6,242 nt of DNA from Thermodesulfobacteriota bacterium (GCA_025454185.1 JALOOY010000142.1:1-6242), one strand, 5' to 3'. Positions 1 to 5,996 are shown, counted from the stretch's first letter. Translations and numbers: made by a program. The notes: generated by a model not told the origin, from the sequence alone.

Positions 1-54
1 CCGGGCGATCTGACGTCGAAATTCAACCTGTTCTTCGGTAAATTCAAAATCCAT
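1..54 (-). CDS. Acyl-CoA dehydrogenase, N-terminal fragment (partial, runs off the left edge)
   Basis: Read on the minus strand, an ATG at 54-52 opens a frame that stays open to the window edge and encodes MDFEFTEEQVEFRRQIAR. This is the typical opening of acyl-CoA dehydrogenases, which begin with a 'M-D-F-x-x-T-E-E-Q' helix of the all-alpha N-terminal domain. The family catalyses FAD-dependent alpha,beta-dehydrogenation of acyl-CoA thioesters and passes electrons to electron-transfer flavoprotein. A purine-rich ribosome site (GGGAAAGGA on the minus strand, about 60-68) lies just upstream. The gene is divergent from the carboxyltransferase gene and shares its control region. Only 18 residues are visible, so the family call rests on the N-terminal signature alone and substrate class cannot be given. 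Confidence 0.75.
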   Translation of the reverse strand, partial: MDFEFTEEQVEFRRQIAR

Positions 55-97
55 AAATGGTCCTTTCCCTCACAATAAAGTAATCTGCTTAACCAAA

Positions 98-124
98 ATA
101 ATAGAAAGGCTGGGGTGTTGTCAA
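98..124 (-). promoter_or_regulatory. Predicted sigma70-type promoter for the divergent acyl-CoA dehydrogenase gene
   Basis: On the minus strand, a consensus -35 TTGACA (124-119) is followed by TATTAT (103-98). The spacer is 15 nt, shorter than the preferred 17, so the exact -10 register is uncertain (an overlapping A/T-rich hexamer would give 16-17). It would give a leader of about 40 nt before the ATG at 54. Confidence 0.5.
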
Positions 125-149
125 CCGGCAATCCCATTTTGCCCTTGAC
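120..149. promoter_or_regulatory. Inverted repeat between the divergent promoters, candidate shared operator
   Basis: The plus strand reads GTCAA-N2-GGCAA-N7-TTGCC-N1-TTGAC. The inner arms GGCAA (127-131) and TTGCC (139-143) are perfect inverted repeats centred at 135, midway between the two -35 boxes. The outer arms GTCAA/TTGAC are the two -35 elements themselves, so their symmetry is partly expected. The inner arms are not explained by the promoters and have the size of a dimeric repressor site. Regulation by a TetR-, FadR- or MerR-type regulator of acyl-CoA genes would fit, but no regulator gene is in the window. Confidence 0.4.
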
Positions 150-173
150 TACCCTGCCCCCCTTTTCTATACT
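145..173 (+). promoter_or_regulatory. Predicted sigma70-type promoter for the carboxyltransferase operon
   Basis: TTGACT (145-150), a 17-nt spacer and TATACT (168-173) make a near-consensus vegetative promoter. Transcription would start near 180, giving a leader of about 40 nt before the chosen GTG start at 219. No terminator is seen before 5964, so this promoter could drive the whole gene set to about 5800. Confidence 0.75.
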
Positions 174-205
174 CTCCGGCTGTAAGAAAAATAATCAATG
201 ATAAT

Positions 206-221
206 GAGGAGATACACCGTG
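206..221 (+). promoter_or_regulatory. Ribosome binding site that decides the GTG start of the carboxyltransferase gene
   Basis: GAGGAG at 206-211 lies 7 nt before GTG at 219-221. The upstream in-frame ATGs at 198 and 204 have no Shine-Dalgarno match in front of them, and the GAGGAG would fall inside the coding region if they were used. This favours GTG219. Confidence 0.75.
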
Positions 222-1775
222 GATAAGACTCACCGCAGCGAACTGGAACGTTTGGAGCGACTTCAGGAACAGGCCCGCCTGGGGGGCGGGACCAAAGCCA
301 TCGAAAAACGGCATGCCCAGGGGAAATTGACGGCTCGGGAAAGACTGGACCTCCTGTTCGATCCGGGGAGCTTCGTGGAAATGAACGACCTGGCCGAGAG
401 CCAGTCCCGGGGCTTCGGGATGCAGGAGAAGAAAGTCCCCGGCGACGGCGTAGCCATCGGCTACGGGACTGTGGATGGCCGGCTGGTCTTCGCCTACGCC
501 CAGGACGCCACGGTCCTGGGCGGGTCCGTGGGCGCCATCCACGGGGAAAAGATCTGCCGCATCATGGAAGAAGCCCTGAAAGTCAAGGCCCCGCTGGTGG
601 GCCTGAACGACTCCGGCGGGGGTCGTTTGAACGAAGGCTTTTTCGCTTCCAAGGCGGTGGCCGGCATGTTCTTCCGCAATACCGCCGCTTCGGGGGTCAT
701 CCCCCAGATCTCGGCCATCATGGGAAGCTGCGCCGGCGTGGCCGTCTATTCTCCGGCCATCACCGATTTCATCATCATGGTGGAAAAGACCAGCCACATG
801 ATCATTACCGGTCCGGCGGTGATCAAATCGGTAACCGGCGAGAGCGTATCCATGGAGGAACTGGGAGGGGCCAAGGTGCACAGCCAGATCACCGGCACGA
901 CCCATTTCGTGGCCAGGGACGACGCCGACTGCCTGCGCCTGATCAAAAAATTATTGGGCTACCTGCCTTCCAACCATGAGGAGGAGCCCCCCTCCGTACC
1001 CTGCACGGACGACCCGGAGCGGACGGACGACACCCTGGAACAGATCGTGCCCGCCGACTTCCGCAAGGCCTACGACATGCGGGAAGTCCTCCTGCGGGTG
1101 GTGGACCAGGGGGATTTCTTCGAGATCCTGCCCAAATTCGCCAAGAACATCATCATCGGCTTCGGGCGTCTGGAGGGCCGGACCGTGGGTCTGGTAGCCA
1201 ACCAGCCCAAGATTTGGGCCGGCAGCCTGGATTCGGACGCGGCGGACAAGGCCGCCCGCTTCATCCGCCTCTGCGATTCCTTCAACATTCCCCTGATCAA
1301 TTTCGTGGACGTGCCCGGGTACCTGCCCGGCGTCAAGCAGGAGCACGGCGGGATCATCCGCCACGGCGCCAAGATGCTCTATGCCTACGCCGAGGCCACG
1401 GTGCCCAAGATCACCCTGGCCCTGCGCAAGGAATACGGCGGAGCCGTCATGGCCATGTGCTGCGTGGGCATGGGAGTGGACCTGATGCTGGCCTGGCCCA
1501 TCGCCCAACTGGTAGTGCTGGACACGGCCACGGCAGTGGACCTCATCTACCGCAAGGAGATTACCGAGGCCGATGACCCTGCCGCCTTCCGCCAGGAGAA
1601 GATTGACCAGTACGACTATTCTTTTTCCAACCCCTTTCACGCCGCCTCCAACATGCTGGTGGACAAGGTGATCAAACCCGGCGAAACCCGGCCGCAATTG
1701 ATCAAGGCCCTGCGCATGCTGCGCAACAAGAAGCGCCCGGCACCCTTCCGTCGGCACGGGAATATTCCTCTATAG
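219..1775 (+). CDS. Acyl-CoA carboxylase carboxyltransferase (beta) subunit, propionyl-CoA carboxylase-like
   Basis: This is the carboxyltransferase subunit of a biotin-dependent acyl-CoA carboxylase. It moves carboxylate from carboxybiotin to an acyl-CoA, as in propionyl- or acetyl-CoA carboxylation, in the cytoplasm. From GTG219 it has 518 residues, normal for the family. The N-terminal half carries the RLGGGTKAIEKRHAQGKLTARER block, the acyl-CoA site NDSGGGR (130-136) and CAGVAVYSPA (from 171). The C-terminal half has VDVPGYLPG, QEHGGIIRHGAKMLYAYAEA and YGGAVMAM (406-413). Several conserved positions differ from typical members: SGGAR is SGGGR, CAGG is CAGV, and the usual VMGAxGAV stretch reads VLDTATAV. 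By my alignment from memory, Met411 sits where Asp422 sets substrate choice in Streptomyces coelicolor PccB, so the substrate should not be assumed to be propionyl-CoA. No biotin carboxylase or carrier gene is adjacent downstream. An in-frame ATG at 198 would add 7 residues. A biotin-dependent decarboxylase relative is less likely but possible. Confidence 0.9.
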   Translation: MDKTHRSELERLERLQEQARLGGGTKAIEKRHAQGKLTARERLDLLFDPGSFVEMNDLAESQSRGFGMQEKKVPGDGVAIGYGTVDGRLVFAYAQDATVLGGSVGAIHGEKICRIMEEALKVKAPLVGLNDSGGGRLNEGFFASKAVAGMFFRNTAASGVIPQISAIMGSCAGVAVYSPAITDFIIMVEKTSHMIITGPAVIKSVTGESVSMEELGGAKVHSQITGTTHFVARDDADCLRLIKKLLGYLPSNHEEEPPSVPCTDDPERTDDTLEQIVPADFRKAYDMREVLLRVVDQGDFFEILPKFAKNIIIGFGRLEGRTVGLVANQPKIWAGSLDSDAADKAARFIRLCDSFNIPLINFVDVPGYLPGVKQEHGGIIRHGAKMLYAYAEATVPKITLALRKEYGGAVMAMCCVGMGVDLMLAWPIAQLVVLDTATAVDLIYRKEITEADDPAAFRQEKIDQYDYSFSNPFHAASNMLVDKVIKPGETRPQLIKALRMLRNKKRPAPFRRHGNIPL

Positions 1776-1799
1776 GACGAAGAAAACGGATTTATTTCG

Positions 1800-4385
1800 A
1801 TGCGAAAGGAGAACAGACTTTTCATGCACCAGCACGGCCGCCGTATTCACCTTTTCCTGCCGGTTCTTATTGCCTGCGCTTCCATTTCTTTCTTCATGCC
1901 GACGTTCGTTCAATCCGCCCCGCTCCTGAGCGGTCCCTGGGAATATACGGGGCCCATGAACGCCAAGCGGGCTTTCCATACCCTGTCGCTGCTGCCGGAC
2001 GGAACGGCGCTGGCGGCCGGTGGCTTTTATCAGGAAAACGGTGATCATTACCTGCAAACCAGTGAAACCTACGATCTCCTGAGCAACAGTTGGACCCCGG
2101 CCGGGGTTATGACCGCCCCTCGCAGCCGGCACACGGCCACGGTGCTGCTGGATGGCCGGGTGCTGGTAGTGGGGGGAAAAAATGGTGCAGTTTCGCTGCC
2201 TACAGCCGAAGTATATAACCCGGTTACCAGGACCTGGTCTTCGGCAGGGACTTTGACCGTAGCCCGCTACGGCCATACCGCCACCCGTCTGCAGGATGGC
2301 CGGGTGTTGGTGGTGGGGGGGTGTTCGGGCTCGCTCAGTTACACTCGGACGGCCGAGATTTATAACCCGGCAACGAACCTTTGGTCAAGCGCAAGCAGCT
2401 TGCCTGCCGGAATTCGTTTCAATCATTCGGCGGCCCTCTTATCGAATGGGGAAGTTTTGATTTCTGGAGGGGATTTCCCGGTGGGGATCAGCCATACTAT
2501 TTACGATACCGCCTATCGTTACAATCCCGAAACCGATTCCTGGTCGTCAGCAGGCACGATGATAGCGCGGCGGACCGAACACAACGCCGTGTTACAGAGG
2601 GACGGAAAGGTCATGATCGTTGGCGGCTACCAGAAATCACCCGCCAACCAAATCATTTACCTAGACTCCAGCGAAGCCTACGACCCGGCAGCCAATTCCT
2701 GGACCAATCTAAACAAGGCGATCAACTATCCCAGAACCAACATGATGGGAGTGCTCGACCCGTTGGGCAACTATCTCCTCCTCGGCGGGGACAACGGCAC
2801 CGCAGCACAGCATGTTATCTACCGCGATATCCACGATCCTTTAGACAACTGGCATGAATTGAGTTTTGATCACTTCTTGAAAACGGCGCGCAAGTCCGCG
2901 GCGGCCGTCCAACTCCCCGGTGGAAGGATCCTGGTGGCCGGGGGTCTGGACGATCGGTCTTTCGCCTTGAATACCGCCGAAATCATCCCTGTAAGAACAG
3001 GCAGCCCGGATGCGATCACCCCTTCAAACAACGCCCTCGAGGGCTTGTTTCTCTCCTCCGCCGCCATGCTGCCGAATGGGGATATCATGATCACCGGCGG
3101 AGCCGACGAGTATAGTCCCTCGATATCCCATCCCTGCCACAACCGGGTACACGTCTGGCTCCATGATCTGGAAGCCATGGACGATCTTACCCCCTACATG
3201 AATGACAGCCGCTGCGGTCATGCCACCGTTCTCTTAGGGGATGGCCGGGTGGTGGTGATCGGAGGTGCCGCGAACACGTTTCTTCCCTCCGGAAGTACGG
3301 GTGAGATCCTTGCCGAAGGCCTGTGGACCCGGCTGACCGGCCCTTCCTTTATCATCCCCAAAACGGTGTTGCTGCCCAACGGGGAGATCCTGGTCCTGGA
3401 TCCCACCCTGCGGCCTCAGGCTTACCTCTTTAATCCGGCGGACTCAAGTTTCCGCCGAACCGCGGGGGACTACACCGGCACCTACACGGATGTGACCCTG
3501 ACCTTGATGAAAACCGGCAAGGTCCTGATCCTGGGCAGCTCGAACAGCGCGTCGGTCGAAATCTATGATCCCATGACCGGGACCTTTTCGACCGCAGCCC
3601 CTTTGAACAAAAAGATCATCGGGCATACGGCAACCCTTTTACCCGACGGCAGGGTCATGATCGCCGGAGGGCAGGAGGTCGGGAATCCTCCGCACAGGGA
3701 AGTCCAACTTTATGACCCCCACAACAACACCTGGAACGCCACGGGAAACCTGATGGTGGGCCGCCGGAATCACAGCGCCGTCCTGATTCCGGACGGCCGC
3801 CCCATCATCCTGGGCGGGGAAGGTGCCACGGAAGCGATCGGTTCCGTCGAGATCTATGACACGGTCACGGGAACCTGGAATGCTGCGGGAGATCTGACCG
3901 TCCCCAGACACCGTCATGATACCCTGCTGACCCTGAAAGGAAAATTACTGACCTTCGGCGGAATCGATCGTTTCGATGATTCTTACCGGACGGCCGAGCA
4001 GTTCACCCTGGCCAACATATCTTCCGACCCGCGGCTCTGGAAGCCGACCGTGACCGGGGCGGCCTGCGTAAACTGCACAGGAGCCAAACGCCTGGAGGTC
4101 GGCGGAAGCGGCTTCACCTGCGGGGGCGAAGCCTCCGGCGGGGGAACATCCCAGGCGCCGGCCAACCACCCCCTGGTGCAGATCATGCGGCTGGACAACC
4201 TGCAGATGGAATGGCTGGCCCCGGACACACCCTCCGGGGACGGCCATTTCCTCTCCAAACCCCTTCCCGGGTTTCCCTATGGTCCGGTCATGGTCTTTCT
4301 CCATGTAAACGGAAGTTTTCAAGGCAAGGTGGCCCTTTTGAACGGCAACAACTTCAACCTTTTTTTACCGCTGCTGCTGCGGTAG
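1800..4385 (+). CDS. Exported kelch-repeat protein, about 14 repeats, with C-terminal Ig-like (IPT/TIG-type) domain
   Basis: The product is 861 residues. It begins with a basic region and a hydrophobic stretch (about 17-36) ending in FVQS-APLL, a plausible signal peptide with cleavage near residue 39, so it is probably exported. From about 57 to 745 I count 14 kelch-type units. Each has a strand such as RHTATVLLDGRVLVVGG followed by a Y-D/N-P-x-T-x-x-W turn; units 6-10 are more divergent. Fourteen units suggest two seven-bladed beta-propellers, about 57-400 and 418-745. Residues about 747-850 form a separate domain (VTGAACVNC, GSGFTCGGEASGG, NHPLVQIMRLDN, LPGFPYGPVMVFLHVNG) like the Ig-type domain that ends many bacterial kelch proteins. 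The chain ends in FLPLLLR. I see no galactose-oxidase copper site that I can assign, so a binding or surface role is more likely than catalysis; the ligand is unknown. The start is uncertain: ATG1800 has a weak ribosome site, while in-frame ATG1824 follows AAAGGAG (1805-1811) by 12 nt and also leaves a good signal peptide. Confidence 0.88.
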   Translation: MRKENRLFMHQHGRRIHLFLPVLIACASISFFMPTFVQSAPLLSGPWEYTGPMNAKRAFHTLSLLPDGTALAAGGFYQENGDHYLQTSETYDLLSNSWTPAGVMTAPRSRHTATVLLDGRVLVVGGKNGAVSLPTAEVYNPVTRTWSSAGTLTVARYGHTATRLQDGRVLVVGGCSGSLSYTRTAEIYNPATNLWSSASSLPAGIRFNHSAALLSNGEVLISGGDFPVGISHTIYDTAYRYNPETDSWSSAGTMIARRTEHNAVLQRDGKVMIVGGYQKSPANQIIYLDSSEAYDPAANSWTNLNKAINYPRTNMMGVLDPLGNYLLLGGDNGTAAQHVIYRDIHDPLDNWHELSFDHFLKTARKSAAAVQLPGGRILVAGGLDDRSFALNTAEIIPVRTGSPDAITPSNNALEGLFLSSAAMLPNGDIMITGGADEYSPSISHPCHNRVHVWLHDLEAMDDLTPYMNDSRCGHATVLLGDGRVVVIGGAANTFLPSGSTGEILAEGLWTRLTGPSFIIPKTVLLPNGEILVLDPTLRPQAYLFNPADSSFRRTAGDYTGTYTDVTLTLMKTGKVLILGSSNSASVEIYDPMTGTFSTAAPLNKKIIGHTATLLPDGRVMIAGGQEVGNPPHREVQLYDPHNNTWNATGNLMVGRRNHSAVLIPDGRPIILGGEGATEAIGSVEIYDTVTGTWNAAGDLTVPRHRHDTLLTLKGKLLTFGGIDRFDDSYRTAEQFTLANISSDPRLWKPTVTGAACVNCTGAKRLEVGGSGFTCGGEASGGGTSQAPANHPLVQIMRLDNLQMEWLAPDTPSGDGHFLSKPLPGFPYGPVMVFLHVNGSFQGKVALLNGNNFNLFLPLLLR

Positions 4386-4410
4386 CTCATTCATTTCCTA
4401 ACGAAAAAGT

Positions 4411-4418
4411 AGAGGAGG
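4411..4418 (+). promoter_or_regulatory. Strong ribosome binding site of the CMD-family gene
   Basis: AGAGGAGG precedes ATG4423 with only 4 nt between. The match to the anti-Shine-Dalgarno sequence is nearly complete, which fixes this start and suggests high translation within the operon. Confidence 0.75.
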
Positions 4419-4422
4419 TCTC

Positions 4423-4785
4423 ATGCCCAACCCCAAAGTACCCGTCAAACATTACCAGGAACTGGCCAAAAACTTTCCCAACGTCATCGTCGCGGTGGAA
4501 ACCCTGGGCGCCGCCATCCGCGAGGCCGGCCCCATCCCGGAAAAGACGGCCGAACTGATCCAACTGGCCGGGGCCGCGGCTTCCCAACTGGAGGGTTCGG
4601 TTCACTCCCATACCCGCCGGGCCTTGAAGGCCGGGGCGACCCGGGAGGAGATCCTCCAGACGCTGGTGCTGCTCATCTCCACCATCGGCTTTCCCAAGGT
4701 GGCGGCCTCGATCATGTGGGCTCAGGATACCTTGTCCGCCCAGGGTGCTCCCAAGGCCGCTGCCGGAAAAAAGAAAGGCCGCTGA
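4423..4785 (+). CDS. Carboxymuconolactone decarboxylase (AhpD-like) family protein lacking the CxxC pair
   Basis: This is a 120-residue, mostly helical protein of the carboxymuconolactone decarboxylase (CMD) family. The diagnostic region is LEGSVHSHTRRALKAGATREEI (56-77), followed by the hydrophobic helix LVLLISTIGFPKVAASIMWAQD. In AhpD-type members two cysteines stand 7 and 4 residues before the conserved histidine (here His63). Here those places are Leu56 and Ser59, and the protein has no cysteine at all, so it cannot be an AhpD-style thiol peroxidase or reductase. The E-G-x-V-H-S-H version is, from memory, common in uncharacterised CMD proteins near oxidoreductases. The last ten residues (KAAAGKKKGR) are a basic tail outside the fold. 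Its TGA overlaps the ATG of the next gene by one base, implying translational coupling and a shared task with the flavoprotein. The reaction is unknown. Confidence 0.88.
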   Translation: MPNPKVPVKHYQELAKNFPNVIVAVETLGAAIREAGPIPEKTAELIQLAGAAASQLEGSVHSHTRRALKAGATREEILQTLVLLISTIGFPKVAASIMWAQDTLSAQGAPKAAAGKKKGR

Positions 4786-5801
4786 TGCCGGACCGTGGTA
4801 CCGGCCCGGCCCCCGACTGGGACGTCATCGTGGTCGGCGCCGGGCCGGGCGGGGCGGCGGCCGCCAAACGCTGCGCCGAAACAGGGTTGCGGACGCTCGT
4901 GCTGGAAAAACGGGCCTGGCCCCGGGACAAGGTCTGCTCGGGGATGATCATGGGCCCCTGGGCACATGATATCATTCGGGATCATTTCGGAGCCATTCCC
5001 CGTGAGGTGCTGGCTTCCCTACCGGTCCTGAAAGGCCACTTTTTCCATGTCCCCGGCGCCGCGCCGGCGGTGCTGGAATGGCCTACGCCCCTGGCCTGGC
5101 GCAAGAACCTGGATGCCTGGCTGCTGCAAAAAGCCTGCGCGGCAGGCGCTGAAGTCCGCACGCAGGCACGGGTGACACAAGTCGAATCCCACGGGCAAAT
5201 CATCCGCCTCACGCTCAACGGTCCAGACGGAGACGAACCACTGTCCGCCCGCTGGGTGATCGGGGCCGATGGGGCGAATTCGGACATTCGCAAAGTCCTG
5301 TTCCCGGGACTCAAAACATCCTATTCCACGCCGATCCGGGAATGTTATCCGGGTTCATTGCGTCTGGACCAAAACTACTTCCACTGGTTCTTTCCCAAAG
5401 GTCGGCCCCGGCCCCGCTTCAATGTCAACCACAAGGACGGTTTTTTCCTGATCGAAGGCAGCGGGATCCGGGAACTGCGGGCGGACATCAGCCGGATCCT
5501 GGCCGATCACTGGTTTGATCCCTCGCAAAAGCCGATTTGGAGAGACGGATGTCTGATTCCCAAGCTCCACCAGAATCTGATTGAATCCTGGCCGCGGAAG
5601 GAGTCCTCCAGGCTTCCCGGTCAGGAGGGGCGGCCGCCGGTCCTTATCTGGAACTGCTGCGGCCGGTCTTGGCCGAGGTTGCCATACTCCTTTTCGAACA
5701 GAACGCCCTCGCCAAATCCTCCCCCACGTCTTCCTTGGGCGGTCACCTCAAAGACGCTTACGAAAAAACCCTGCGGATTTCCTGAACCAATATCCTATTG
5801 A
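4785..5801 (+). pseudogene. FAD-dependent oxidoreductase, geranylgeranyl reductase family, broken by an internal deletion/frameshift
   Basis: The ATG at 4785 overlaps the previous stop (TGATG). GAAAGG at 4773-4778 is the likely ribosome site. The N-terminal Rossmann region is intact: DVIVVGAGPGGAAAAKRC (13-30) with GxGxxG at 18-23, acidic Glu41 ending strand beta2, PRDKVCSG (46-53), and the GADGANS motif (160-166). It stays family-like through YFHWFFPKGRPRPRFNVNHKDG and DGCLIPKLHQNLI (254-266). These flavoproteins reduce isoprenoid or other double bonds, or hydroxylate. After residue 266 the frame becomes Trp/Pro/Arg/Ser-rich, non-family sequence to a TGA at 5799-5801 (338 residues). The expected second FAD motif (GDA-G-F-x-x-P-x-x-G-E-G-I) is absent in all three forward frames here. 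The genuine C-terminus resumes in another frame (5585-5785). A deletion of roughly 40 codons, not a multiple of three, explains this. Without the flavin-binding block the product is probably inactive. An assembly or sequencing error would look the same. Confidence 0.8.
5585..5785 (+). other. Frame-shifted remnant encoding the true C-terminus of the oxidoreductase
   Basis: In the frame of codons starting at 5585 the DNA reads ILAAEGVLQASRSGG, then AAAGPYLELLRPVLAEVA and, near the end, LGGHLKDAYEKTLRIS, stopping at TGA 5783-5785. ILAAExVLxA-x-x-x-GG followed by YL-x-x-LRPxL is what follows the second FAD motif in this family. It is out of frame with 4785-5582, and it has an in-frame TGA (5582-5584) directly before it and no start of its own, so it cannot be translated as part of the upstream protein without a frameshift. 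Confidence 0.78.
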
Positions 5802-5826
5802 CAGGCATCCTTTCCTTTCATATACT
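5798..5826 (+). promoter_or_regulatory. Near-consensus sigma70 promoter
   Basis: TTGACA (5798-5803), exactly 17 nt, then TATACT (5821-5826). This is the best promoter match in the window. Its -35 box overlaps the stop codon of the broken oxidoreductase frame. Predicted transcription start is about 5833. The first downstream element is not a gene but a terminator at 5964-5996. Confidence 0.8.
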
Positions 5827-5832
5827 TTTTCC

Positions 5833-5996
5833 AATGTTAACCCGAGAAAAATAAGGTTTTTGTTCGTGTTGAACGGACGACACCTGAGGATTTTGATTTT
5901 CTCCGCTGGTTTTTCCCGTTCGGGGACCCTTTCAGGAAGGAGGCCCACGGAAAAATTTTAAGCACCCCGCTTTCAAACAGGAAGTGGGGTTTTTTT
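5833..5996 (+). ncRNA. Candidate small RNA or terminating 5' leader of about 164 nt
   Basis: The stretch is bounded by a near-consensus promoter and an intrinsic terminator and has no credible coding frame. By eye, 5852-5861 pairs with 5951-5960 (10 bp, two of them G-U), and after a small internal loop CGTG 5865-5868 pairs with CACG 5946-5949. Inside, CCTGA 5883-5887 pairs with TCAGG 5932-5936 and TCCC 5914-5917 pairs with GGGA 5923-5926, giving a rod with internal loops. Seven GGA triplets occur in it. It could be a free-standing sRNA, or a leader that controls the exported-protein gene at 6067, 70 nt after the terminator. I do not recognise a known riboswitch or RNA family. No covariation could be tested here. 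Confidence 0.5.
5964..5996 (+). terminator. Intrinsic (rho-independent) terminator
   Basis: The arm ACCCCGCTTT (5964-5973) pairs with GAAGTGGGGT (8 Watson-Crick positions plus two G-U) across a 7-nt loop (5974-5980). It is followed by a run of seven T residues (5990-5996). It ends the transcript from the promoter at 5798 and would also stop read-through from the operon upstream. Confidence 0.85.

Noticed and set aside
195..905. Minus-strand open frame of 236 residues
   Set aside because: It is a His/Gly/Asp-rich shadow of the carboxyltransferase reading frame and does not resemble any family.
951..1757. Long minus-strand open frame (268 residues) opposite the carboxyltransferase gene
   Set aside because: It mirrors a strongly supported plus-strand gene in GC-biased codons, its translation is His/Gly/Val-rich with no domain I recognise, and it has no convincing ribosome site.
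1770..2276. Minus-strand open frame of 168 residues across the carboxyltransferase/kelch junction
   Set aside because: It overlaps two well-supported genes and has low-complexity Arg/Gln/Gly-rich content with no motif.
3945..4322. Minus-strand open frame opposite the end of the kelch gene
   Set aside because: It is a composition-driven shadow; the plus-strand Ig-like domain explains this DNA.
1800..4385. Galactose oxidase-type enzyme
   Set aside because: The kelch fold is shared, but I could not find the Tyr-Cys and His copper ligands in a convincing arrangement, and the C-terminal domain is of the Ig type common in non-catalytic kelch proteins.
5834..5854. Six-codon frame (MLTREK) at the start of the candidate RNA, possible leader peptide
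   Set aside because: It has no ribosome site and would start at the first bases of the transcript; there is no run of a regulatory amino acid codon.
5581..5961. Plus-strand open frame of 126 residues running into the candidate RNA
   Set aside because: It is in neither the N-terminal nor the C-terminal frame of the oxidoreductase, is Arg/Pro-rich, and crosses the promoter at 5798-5826.
5833..5996. Assignment of the candidate RNA to 6S RNA or the signal recognition particle RNA
   Set aside because: Length and rod shape loosely fit 6S and GGAAGGA recalls SRP RNA, but I could not match the conserved 6S central bubble or the SRP core motif, so no family was assigned.
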